A DNA stretch of 64,000 nucleotides from Roridomyces roridus. Taxonomy: Eukaryota > Basidiomycota > Agaricomycetes > Agaricales > Mycenaceae. Location: the NCBI GenBank assembly GCA_029378245.1, contig JARKIF010000025.1, positions 372,001-436,000 on the forward strand, given 5' to 3'. A program made the position numbers and the translations under genes. This document shows, in pieces, positions 55,483 through 64,000 of the stretch. The notes under the pieces were generated by a model. That model was not told the origin of the DNA. It saw only the letters and a program-made list of their open reading frames with translations, and made no database searches. Numbering within the stretch: the first letter of the stretch is position 1; every line of letters starts with the position of its first letter.

Positions 55483-55732
55483 GGAAGACCGGCAAGCGCA
55501 AGAGACTCGCGGACTGCAAGGCTCAGGTTGCGGCTGCGATTCAGGCCCGTCTGGCCAAGGCTGGTGCTGGGCATGCTTCTGGAAGCCACGAGAAGGAGCA
55601 CAGCGAAGACGACAAGGAGAACGATCCCGAGCCACCGCACAAGAAGCGCAAGCTCGCAGCCGCACCATGCTTGCGGGACATCCAGAATCTCGACCGGCGC
55701 TACAAGTATCAAAAATCCACGGTTGTGAAGGT

Positions 55733-56341
55733 TAGTGATGTCAAATTTCGGTTCGGTTCGAGTTCGGAGGCCCTTCCTCTGAACTCTGAACCTGAACTTC
55801 GGGTTCGGTTCGGCAAGATCATGAACTCCGAACCTGAACTTGGGTTCAGGTTCAGTTCAGGTTCGGACCGAGTTCGAACCTCCTGCGTTTCACCAAGGTT
55901 CAAAGCAAGTTTAGCGGTCAAATATTGTTCAAGACAGCATATGGTAAGTATATCTAGCTCCACGAAATGCCTGCATGCCTTCTGAGCCAGTTACAAGCCC
56001 CAATTTGGTTGCATCAATGGGACAACAATGGGATCACAAGCCCATCCACTGTCGATGGCCCCATTTGCACTGGGACCAACAGTCTCAGGTAAGATGCTGT
56101 TTTATTTTCTCTACTCTGAGGGTGAGTACAATCAAAATCTATTCAAAAAGTTGGGCAAAATCGTGAGAAAATGATCAATAACAGTGGGTTTCGGGTTCAA
56201 ACTTCCCTGCGATGGCTGAACTTCGAACCTGAACTTCAGGTTCGGTTCGACCATGCGCTGACCTTTGAACCTGAACTTCACGTTCAGTTCGGTTCGGTTC
56301 GGGTTCGAACCATTTACTCGAACCGGACTTTGACAACACTA
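55733..56341. mobile_element. 609-bp hAT MITE with GTTCGG repeats
   Basis: The ends read TAGTGATGTCAAA and the complement of TAGTGTTGTCAAA, with dense GGTTCGG/GAACCTGAAC subterminal repeats. The 8-bp duplication GTGAAGGT is exact (55725-55732 and 56342-56349). It lies inside a codon context that reads STVVK-V-RAEL once the element and one duplicate are ignored. Its repeats resemble those of the hAT element at 37068. Confidence 0.9.
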
Positions 56342-56787
56342 GTGAAGGTCCGCGCCGAGCTGAAGGATGTGCGCCGTGATGCCGAGAAGCTGGAGAAGAG
56401 GGCGGAGAGGGTGGAGAGACGATTGGAGGCTGCGGAGGAGAGGATCACGGAGCGCGAGAAGGAGAACGCCGCTCTGCGTGGGACAAGGAGCGCCAGCGGA
56501 CGATACACACCCTCAATGCGAAGGTGTCGTGCGTCCCAAATCGGCTGCAAGTGGGCCAGAACCGCATTGTCCAGCAGCTGGAGCGCATGGATGAGCGGCG
56601 CATCCTGGTTGTGAAGGAGAAAGGAGTGGTGAAGGATTCGGTGCGAGATGTGATAACAGACCTGGTCTCGGAGGATGGTGTCCCTGCCAAGAAGGTTTTA
56701 CGGATCTTCCAGCGCCTGGGGACGTTCTTTGGGACAGAGATTAAGGCAGATTTCTCGCGGAGGACTGTCAAGCGTGTCGTACTTAGA

Positions 56788-57055
56788 CACTGCGGGCAAT
56801 CTGTTAGACACCGAAAGTTCGGTGCCTTACGGTGCCCTCACAGTGCCCTCCTGGGTGGCAGGTTTCCGTGTGGCTGGTTTTTGCGGCCCGGGCTGTCACC
56901 TCAACGTCCTGAGTCACAAAGTTGTGAGATTTTTTTTTTTGATGTAACAGCCCGGGCCGGGACAGAGCTGCCATGTGGGAACCAGCCACCCCAAGGGTAC
57001 TGTGGGGGCACCGTAAGGCACCGACATTTCGGTGCGTTACGGAATGCCCGCGGTG
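56788..57055. mobile_element. 268-bp MITE with long inverted repeats
   Basis: CACTGCGGGC...CACCGAAAGTTCGGTGCCTT on the left pairs with ...AAGGCACCGACATTTCGGTG...GCCCGCGGTG on the right. The similarity runs inward for at least 60 bp (GGTGCCTTACGGTGCCC and beyond). It interrupts the repetitive-family gene between ISRRTVKRVV and EAGNTSKLQFAVS. The target duplication is unclear. Confidence 0.75.
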
Positions 57056-58690
57056 AGAGGAGGCCGGGAACACAAGTAAATTGCAGTTTGCAGTCTCGGC
57101 GACAAACGGCAAAGGTGGGTCTCGTTTTGGATGTATATGTCGACACTGAATCTCTCCCTAGCCGTAACATTAGCGGGAGACGGCACCTCGCATAAAAATG
57201 AGACGTACGAGACGAAATTCGGCACTGTCATCCTCGGCGCCAACAAACGACTCCAATTCTTCCTGGGGCTTGGGGCCTTGCATACCAGAGCGGGTTGCTC
57301 TCGACCAACGACGCCAGAAGATTTTGGAATAAGGTCACCGGTTTCCAGTCCAACCACGCCAATGACCAAAAGCGACTCTTCGAGCTGATGAAGCAGTACA
57401 AGGAACGATGTGATCGCGAGACCCGTGGGGAGGCGTACATCTTTGGCTCGTCTGTGCCGGAGTTCGACGAGTTTCTCTTTATGGTGACCTCCGAGACGGT
57501 ACGAGAAGCTGGTTGCCTGCAGGCGTATGATGCTTTGTCGGTGGAACAGCAGCTGGAGCTGAAGGATGCCACTTGGACGCGCATCTCGCAGGATATCGGC
57601 GAGAGGGAGTTTGCCAAGCTCACTCCTGAACAGAAGAGCGACATCGACCTGTCCTTGTGGGCGGGATGTTGCATGCACAAGGAGCTGAACGCGTTCAAAG
57701 GCGGCGTGAATGCAATGGCGGAGTTCTGGGTGTCGCGAGATGATTTAATTGGTTAGTGGGATATTTTATTCAAAATGGGATTGCAGTCTCACATTGATCT
57801 AGGCCCCTGCAAATTGTACAATCGTGACAACGCCGCCTCGGCCAAGGCAGCGGGAACCGACGCTGCTATGCGTGCCGAAGGTGTCAGCTTTGGAGGCGCG
57901 ATCAAGCTTGTTAGTCTCTGTGGCGCTATTTTTCGTCACAAGGATCGCAAGCGGGGACAGCAGGACTCACTTCGGTTCTTCTTTGACCTCAAAGTCGGCT
58001 TCATCATCTGCTTCCCTGACACAAGCAACAGTCATTTCCAATCGCACGAGGAAGCCTGCGTCATCGTCATTGTCCATCTCGACCTCTTCATTGAATTTCT
58101 GGATTACGTGCGCGATAACAAGGGTACACGGACGCTCAACCACATGGAGAGCAATGTTTTCAAGGGTCTGAAAGATATTCCAACGCGAACGGAACTCTGC
58201 GTCGTCTCGCTGTACTGGCTTGCCATCAGTGTTCCGTATATGCGTGAGATTCGGGGCCACGCACAATGTACCGACAACGCTCTCCTCCTGTGTCCTCTTC
58301 ATCAGAGGCTTAGTGCGCATCTGGAAACGCTCCTCCAGAACCCCGGCCTGCTCCTCGACTCCGATGCATCATGGGAGACGGCGACACTCGACGGGAAGAT
58401 GTGGCAGCGACCCGAGGCGTTCTACGCTGTTCAGCAGTATGCACCGAGTTTGCCACATCTCCGGGAGTTGCTCATCGCATTTCTCATTGGCGCTCGTGCG
58501 ACATGGATCAAATTCTCCAAGGAATTTGCTCCCGGCGGGGCCTTGGATAAAGCGACGCCTGAGCAGATTGAGGAGGCATGGCTCAGTGTCACCAACGACT
58601 TGTGCGTGAGCTCGTTCGGGACTTGGCGGCAGCAGAGCAAGGCCAATCCAACCCTATCACGCGCTTTCTATCTTAGGCTTGCACCACCTC

Positions 58691-60740
58691 CGCACCATGA
58701 ACATTACCTCCTTCCTCATTCTCCTGATTTTGGTCAGCTTAGAATATCGAGTGAATACCATCTGTTCTCTGTAATAATGTCTGTTCAACATCAAATGGAT
58801 TCCTTGCCAGCTAACTTGACCACCTCCTACACCTCCGTCGCATCGGCACTCCTGTTGAGTAATATCCGGGCAGCCAATCGGATGCCGAATAAAGATCGTC
58901 CCCCACTTTCTTTTTTCTCTGGAACACATTTCCCCTCGTTTTCGCTGTTTTGAAGCTCGGGATTTCATATTGTAGGTCCGCCGCACCCAAATGAATTTTG
59001 TCCCGTTTTTTGGGAGTGGTTTAGAATGCGAACACCGTTCGTTCGAAAGACGGTGTAGTTCATATATGTATTCGTACTCGAGTTACAACCTACTTACAAA
59101 GTGTCAAGTAATTATTTCCCCCTTCACTCAGAACTCCTCTGAACTGTTGTAGACATTGTTTGAACTCCTTGCATGCTTCCCGAGCCTCATTTTAATTTAT
59201 TGGACCTCGACGGAGGAAACGAACGAAGATGGATATTTACGCATACGCGCCAAGCTGCAGCTTCCTCTTCATTCGGTAATTCCATTGAACACTCCGTGTA
59301 TCGATGCTACTCCCTTCATAGCAGGCTAGAGCTGCGACGCGCAGACATTACCGACGACCACCTCGGTGCCCTCAGTGTTGTCGACAGGTCAGGGCAAGTG
59401 GTTGCGATACAACCTGGCCTTCAGCTTCATGGAAGAAAACGAGCCTGAGCAGAGAAAGGAGAAGGGAAGAAATGAGATGCTATTATCGTATGCAAGGACA
59501 ATCTATAATGCTGGCAATTGACGAGATGTACATGTGCGACCTTCCACGCAGTGTGGTTGGACGGTCGAGTGAGAGAAAGAAACACCACCACCCCGCAGCG
59601 TTTTCAGCTCCGTTGAATACAATTGATTCAACAAAATTGATTGAAATTATGCACGGGCCGCGCGATGCATATCTGGTGACGAAGGGAGGTGGGCAGCGTC
59701 GGTAGAGAGAACTCACGCAAAGACGGGCATGGTGAGCCAGAGAGTCAACGGTGGGAATAACGGCGGGCAGGATAAAAGCTGGTGCAGGTGAAGGTATCAA
59801 CAAATGGTCGTAGGCGCAGAGGCGAACGACGCCGACGCAGGCGCACTTGTATCCAAGGTCGAGGTCATACTCTACAGTCGGCAAGGCAGCAGCACAGAGC
59901 CTCCAGCCAGCTGAGTCGTAGGCAACGGGGACTCGGTCGGGCATGCGTCAGCAACGCCCTCGGATGAGCCTTACGACGGTGGTGATGGCAAAGCCCTTGC
60001 GCGCAGATGTATCTCCCGTATCGGTCTACAAGAGGAGGCATGCAGGGCGGCCCGGGGTGCAGGTGCAATGGGGAACGGAGGTCGCGGCGTGCTATAGGCC
60101 AGGCTTGTAGTACATCAAGTGCATCGCAAACGACTGGAGCACGAGAGTCGCACGACTCGCAAAGACGCTTTCGAGGTCGGGATGTGGAGGCGGCGCGCAA
60201 GGCAACCCAAACGGGGTGCGGGTCGTAGAGAACGGAGGTGCTGTACACGCTTGACGTAGGTCAAAAGCGTGCATTCAGCATGGAAGCCAACATTCGTTTT
60301 CCAATGTCGGGAGGCGGAGGCGGTCTGAAAGGCGGCCATGAACGAGGTGCCGGTAGCAGGGAGGAACGGAGGTGGTGCAGGCATTCGATCAAAAGATTGC
60401 ACTCGACAGTAAGGCCAACGCTGAAACACATTTTCGAGTAAGTAGGTCGGTAAGGCGTGAAAGGTAGCCCGAACGGGGTGCGGGTGGCAAGCAGAAGGCG
60501 ACGAGGAGGAACGGAGGTGGTGGCATCAACGGAGCTCGTTCAGCGGCTTGAGGGAGCCTGAGACGGGGAGTGGATGCATTTGAGGGCGTACTATGTGCAA
60601 CGGCAATGCATTCCGAGGCGTGGATTGGCGGTGGTGCGTCAGAGCGTCGAGGACGGTGGTGGTGTGGTGGCAAGAGGAGCTGCCCAATTAGGAGCAATTG
60701 ATCCACGCTGTCTTCGGAGGTCGTAGCCAGGGCCTATTAG
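58691..60740. other. No supported gene; degenerate tandem repeat
   Basis: A 91-codon plus-strand ORF at 59173-59448 has no recognisable features. From about 60070 to 60520, GAACGGAGGT recurs at about 60075, 60232, 60366 and 60511, with AACGGGGTGCGGGT between copies. This is a worn repeat of about 130-160 bp. No coding function is evident. Confidence 0.4.
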
Positions 60741-60747
60741 GCACACT

Positions 60748-61167
60748 TTGCGTCAACAATTTAAGGTACCTACTCGGTCCCGAAGGTACGCAAACGTAGC
60801 TTCCTTAGGTGGTTACTTGACAGTTGCAGCACTGGACGAGCAGCTCAAGCGGCACGCGCAGTGGGGTGTTCCGGAGGAGACGGCGGCCAGCGAGAAGCCC
60901 AAACGCAGGAAGAAGAAGGCTGACAGCGCGACAGAGGCACCAGCTCAGAAGAAGGCGGCGCCGAAGCGCGACGACAAACTGCGCTTCGTAGAAGCCGCGA
61001 TCGAGCGTTACTTGCTCTCTAACAAGCCCAAGGACGTGAATGGGAGGATATGCGATGTTTCTGAGGACCAGGTGATAGATGGTGAGAGCACAGAAGACGT
61101 GTGCGAACAGATCACCATGGAAGATCTTGACGGGTACGATTCAGAAGGCGATTATTATCAGCAGTAA
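60748..61167 (+). CDS. Uncharacterised basic-to-acidic ORF, possible displaced exon
   Basis: 139 codons from the first Met. A basic central stretch (EKPKRRKKKADSATEAPAQK) is followed by LRFVEAAIERYLL and an acidic tail (EDLDGYDSEGDYYQQ). A possible acceptor TTGACAGTTGCAG just before LDEQLKRHAQWG suggests the real sequence is a last exon starting about 60830, not a complete gene. The LDEQL...AAIERY pattern could be the C-terminal part of the repetitive-family gene that breaks off at 58690. This is a guess from memory of the family. Confidence 0.35.
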   Translation: MRQQFKVPTRSRRYANVASLGGYLTVAALDEQLKRHAQWGVPEETAASEKPKRRKKKADSATEAPAQKKAAPKRDDKLRFVEAAIERYLLSNKPKDVNGRICDVSEDQVIDGESTEDVCEQITMEDLDGYDSEGDYYQQ

Positions 61168-62330
61168 AGGAATTTTATTTGGAGAGTATCTACTAGACAT
61201 AGATTCACCTGAAAACACACTTTGGGAGGCTTTTCGAGGTTGATATGTGGTTGTGGAAGTCGAACGAAGGAATGGAGTTGTGATGTGCTTAGTAAGCTAA
61301 TGATCTGACTGACCGTGATTGCCCATACCCACTTGTGAGCAAATAATGTAGCCCCTAGTGCCGCTCCGATTTTTGATCGGGTGAGAGGACAGGTATGCGG
61401 CATTATGATCCGGCTGGCGGCAACCATGATTATCCGTTCTTTAACGAAATGGCTCTCGATTCTTTGTTCAAATGTCAATCAGTTTGGCTCCATCTCCGTA
61501 TGGACTTTCCATCTACGCTCATCTCTCTCTTTGAAGGGCCTTTCTACAGCTTCTTGAATTGCTTCCTTTCCATTCACGCGACAACCATCATCAACTCTAC
61601 ACCTGTCTGGACAGATCGCAGCTGATAACCCGGAGCAGGAGTGGAGCCATCATTGGCCGCAAGATGACGCGTCACCGGCATGGCGTTGTACATAGAGGAC
61701 CCCTGGCCGTCGGTTCCCCACGTTCCCTCCCCTTCCTGCTACCTGCTATTCATTCTTGGTCGTCGGGAATGCTCAAGCCTCAAAATCCATCAATTGTGCG
61801 GCTCTCTAGTATGTCGGAAAAATGTGATTTCGCTTATAATGGCCTGTGACAATTATTTGATTATCATACTGTATAATTGTTCCATAATTGTCACACTCCT
61901 TCTACAATAGTCACCGGGGCCAATCATAATTGATCATAATCAAAAGTATGCCAAAACGGCTTGGCGGCATGGAAGTCTAGACTCAAACAAACAAAATGAT
62001 ATAAACTTGATGACTACATGGAAATCTCGACCCCATTAACCATACACTCGGTCCCTGGCATCCCTAGCGTGATGGAAGCTCTGTCAATGGGCACTTCAGG
62101 CCCGGCGACCTGCGAAAAACCGCTCTGTACTCGTAAAGACCGGCGGCCTCCTCCGCTGAGGGGCGGTCAGGATCAAATGGCCAAAACGGTGGGTAGCGGT
62201 CTAGTTGACGCTCCGAGAGCGAGGCCCTGGAAGAGATTTGAGATGGCAAAGGGAGGGAGACAGTGCACACTTGCCTGATATCGGAGTGTATCTTGACCAT
62301 GTAGTGACAATATTCCGCCAACCGCAGGTA
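61168..62330. other. No supported gene
   Basis: Includes AT-rich DNA around 61850-61990. On the minus strand at 62064-62350 a stretch reading IRAYLRLAEYCHYMVKIHSD and ERQLDRYPPFWPFDPDRP looks protein-like, with a possible GC-AG intron. I cannot place it in a family or give it a start. Confidence 0.3.
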
Positions 62331-62344
62331 CGCGCGAATGTTAG

Positions 62345-62910
62345 GTGCCGGATCCGAGGGTGACTGGAATCCCGGATAAGGACGACCGGACAGAGAATGA
62401 CCGGAACTCCGGGACGAAGGACTCCGGAGAGAGACGAAAAGTCGGAGGAGGGAGATGGAGTCCAACCGGTGACACCACAAAGACCCAGGGTGACCGGGTT
62501 CCCTACGCTACTTCCAAGGGAAGCAATCCGGATGAGACGAGAAAGGAGGAGAGGAGGGCTTGGAGCAGCCAAGGTCAAATAGACCAGGAACGTTAATATT
62601 CCAACTGAGTTACATGGCGGTTGTACAGAGGTTTATATACTAAATGCCCACTGATGTGTACCCAGATGAATATGGAGAAAATGACAAGGTAAAAAACTCG
62701 GACCCCGGAGTGGAGGTGGATACCCCGGAGAAACCGGAGGGGGTAAGGAGTGGATATCTACACCGGAGTAAGGTCGAGTGGGTGAAGGATGGAATGAAGC
62801 CGAAGAAGGGCAAAAGTCCGAACGAGGACCGGAGTCCGGTCAAGATTGATCCGGATTGTTGGAGCCGGAACCGGAGTTGGGTCAAAATTGGTCCGGAGTT
62901 GGTGAGAATG
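62345..62910. repeat. CCGGA-rich degenerate repeat region
   Basis: CCGGA, TCCGG and GACCGGA motifs recur throughout (for example GGAGTCCGGTCAAGATTGAT and GGAGCCGGAACCGGAGTTGG). This resembles subterminal repeats of a mobile element or a worn short tandem repeat. No termini or target duplication were identified. Confidence 0.4.
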
Positions 62911-62939
62911 GAACGGGACGTAACAGCGAACCAAGCCGG

Positions 62940-63190
62940 TATAGTCTTCGGCAAAGCACATGTTGGATTGAATGAGATGAGCGAAAGCAGCATTCCCAGA
63001 GCAGATGAGCTCCTGAGAGGTCGCATTCGTGATAATGGCGAGGTTCTGGACAGTGGAAGTCACTCGGCTTGCTGAAGAAAAAGACAAAGAGGAAACACAC
63101 CTCAACGTGTTTGGGGTATGGAGGCGGGTCGGCGGGTGCGAGGTTATCGGTCGTGAGCGGGTGTGTGTGTGAGGTGGCCGCGTCAGACAT
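62940..63190 (-). CDS. Possible truncated gene, unrecognised
   Basis: Starts MSDAATSHTHPLTTDNLAP on the minus strand at 63190 and reads to PPYPKHVE. A 55-nt segment with GTGTGT donor and CTGTCCAG acceptor follows, then NLAIITNATSQELICSGNAA and FAHLIQSNM. After about 62930 the frame runs into the CCGGA-rich repeat, so the 3' part seems to have been replaced. No family is recognised. The start and intron are plausible but unproven. Confidence 0.3.
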
Positions 63191-64000
63191 GGTGGTTGTG
63201 GTTGGAGCTGGTTTGTTTGTTGACGAGTCACGTCACGCACTATCGGAATAGCTCGTCGGTCACAACGTTCACCAGCACACCTTGCCCTCGACGCTATGTC
63301 CAAGATTTTCAACGCGACAACGGCCCAGAACATCGACTCAGGTGCGCGTCCCCCTCCTCCTTCACTATTGTTTTTTGACGAGTGATGCGTTCTAGCTGAG
63401 AAGAACGCACAGCCACGACCTCCACTCTCCCTCTTCCATACCACAACCTTCTCTCCTTGGCCTTGCTCTCCGGACCACCGAATCACTTGAACGACATTCG
63501 TTTCGACTCAAATTCACGGTCTCGATGGAATCCTGCGCGAGGGAGGAGATGCTCGGTGACGTGGCATACAGTAGGTGCGTCGCTGGACTCCAGGTCCTCG
63601 TTTCCTCACTCACAGCAGCCAGAATGCGATCGTTCTACTTCTGTCTGTTTCTCTTGAGTCCTGGACACTGAGTGCTATGGGCAAAACTGTGCAGCTTCCA
63701 TCCTCAGAGGATACCCTGAGTGCGTCCAATTCTCACTACATACACCAAATCTTCCCTCCCCCGGGCCAAGGCCCGACTCCCACCACAGAGCAGGGCCCTC
63801 GTCCCCAACTCTCTCTTCTCCATTCATTTCCCATTGCTAGGTGTTCTCTGACAACTTCCAGGTGCCACAATCACCGCTCATTGCGTCTAACCGCCGAATG
63901 CAGAAGCCTTGGTGTGTTCATTTCCTCCCTTCCTCCGCCCTTCCTCTTCCCTCCCACGCTCCCTGTAAATCGCCGGCAAGAGACAGTATTTTCTATTTCT
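63191..64000. other. No supported complete gene
   Basis: A plus-strand start at 63297 reads MSKIFNATTAQNIDS up to a donor GTGCGCG. The following exon candidates soon reach stops. The last 300 bp are CT-rich, like a promoter or leader of a gene beyond the window, but this cannot be shown. Confidence 0.25.

Larger units (their letters stand above)
55483..58690 (+). pseudogene. Repetitive mushroom protein family (transposase-like), broken
   Basis: Coding pieces in order are a basic start (KTGKRKRLADCKAQVAAAIQ), RDIQNLDRRYKYQKSTVVK and a coiled coil (AELKDVRRDAEKLEKRAERV). Then come VPNRLQVGQNRIVQQLERMD, LAGDGTSHKNETYE, FWNKVTGFQSNHANDQKRLF and LWAGCCMHKELNAFKGGVNA. Later pieces are LYNRDNAASAKAAGTDAA and CFPDTSNSHFQSHEEA. 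I recall this as a large, unnamed, repetitive family in Agaricomycetes; the conserved acidic residues (GDGT, PDTSN, then E) suggest a DDE-type enzyme, which is inference. Damage: a 609-bp hAT MITE after STVVK, a one-base frame break near 56478, a MITE at 56788-57055, and another frame loss near 57270. The similarity stops around 58690. A 47-nt intron before AVTLAGDG is intact. Confidence 0.65.

Noticed and set aside
63297..63490. Start of a PBDC1-like protein (MSKIFNATTAQNID)
   Set aside because: Only about 14 residues recall that family; the following exon does not match and soon reaches a stop.
1..64000. CRISPR arrays or bacterial operons
   Set aside because: The sequence is clearly fungal; the tandem repeats present are minisatellite, TPR-coding or transposon subterminal repeats without spacer structure.

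Overview
This window reads as genomic DNA of a mushroom-forming basidiomycete (Agaricomycetes). The evidence is many ~45-60 nt GT-AG introns, a secreted class II haem peroxidase, hydrophobin-type cysteine modules, a fungal NB-ARC/TPR protein, a Zn(II)2Cys6 regulator, a chromodomain Gypsy element and a heavy load of hAT-like elements. All gene models here were spliced by eye; frame consistency across exons was the main test.

Layout. 1-5.6 kb is gene-poor: an inverted pair of MITE-like repeats (1.1-2.5 kb) and a 28-bp minisatellite (3.1-3.6 kb). A seven-exon class II peroxidase lies on the minus strand at 5.69-7.08 kb. The centrepiece is a plus-strand gene at 9.29-21.83 kb. I can splice it into 37 exons with no frame conflict, giving about 3,535 residues: a signal peptide, then seven eight-cysteine hydrophobin-like modules separated by long Ser/Ala-rich linkers. 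An intron splits the codon of the fifth core cysteine in all seven modules, and the linkers are largely built from short phase 1-1 exon cassettes. A decayed copy of several of these cassettes lies 30 kb away at 51.2-53.1 kb. I regard this gene as the most unusual system in the window.

22-27 kb is repeat-rich intergenic DNA with a decayed hAT element and a 500-bp element that recurs in inverted orientation, apparently identical, at 50.6-51.1 kb. At 27.2-31.8 kb (minus) is an NLR-type gene with a Gly-rich N-terminus, a P-loop NB-ARC domain and about 21 near-identical 42-residue TPR repeats. Next is a head-to-head pair, both damaged: a FAD monooxygenase pseudogene (32.0-33.3 kb, minus) and a Zn2Cys6 regulator (34.1-36.3 kb, plus) whose first exon is split by a 364-bp MITE.

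36,995-50,015 is one Gypsy retrotransposon with 340-bp LTRs, TGCGG target duplications and a single 2,608-residue ORF on the minus strand. Both LTRs are split by later insertions: a 2.8-kb hAT element in the left one, and a 1.5-kb segment that itself holds a 619-bp hAT MITE in the right one. From 53.5 to 58.7 kb come further inverted-repeat elements and a broken gene of a repetitive mushroom protein family, hit by two MITEs. 58.7-64 kb holds only weak coding candidates and degenerate repeats.

The solid host genes are therefore the peroxidase, the giant hydrophobin-like protein and the NLR. The rest is largely mobile DNA and the wreckage it has left.
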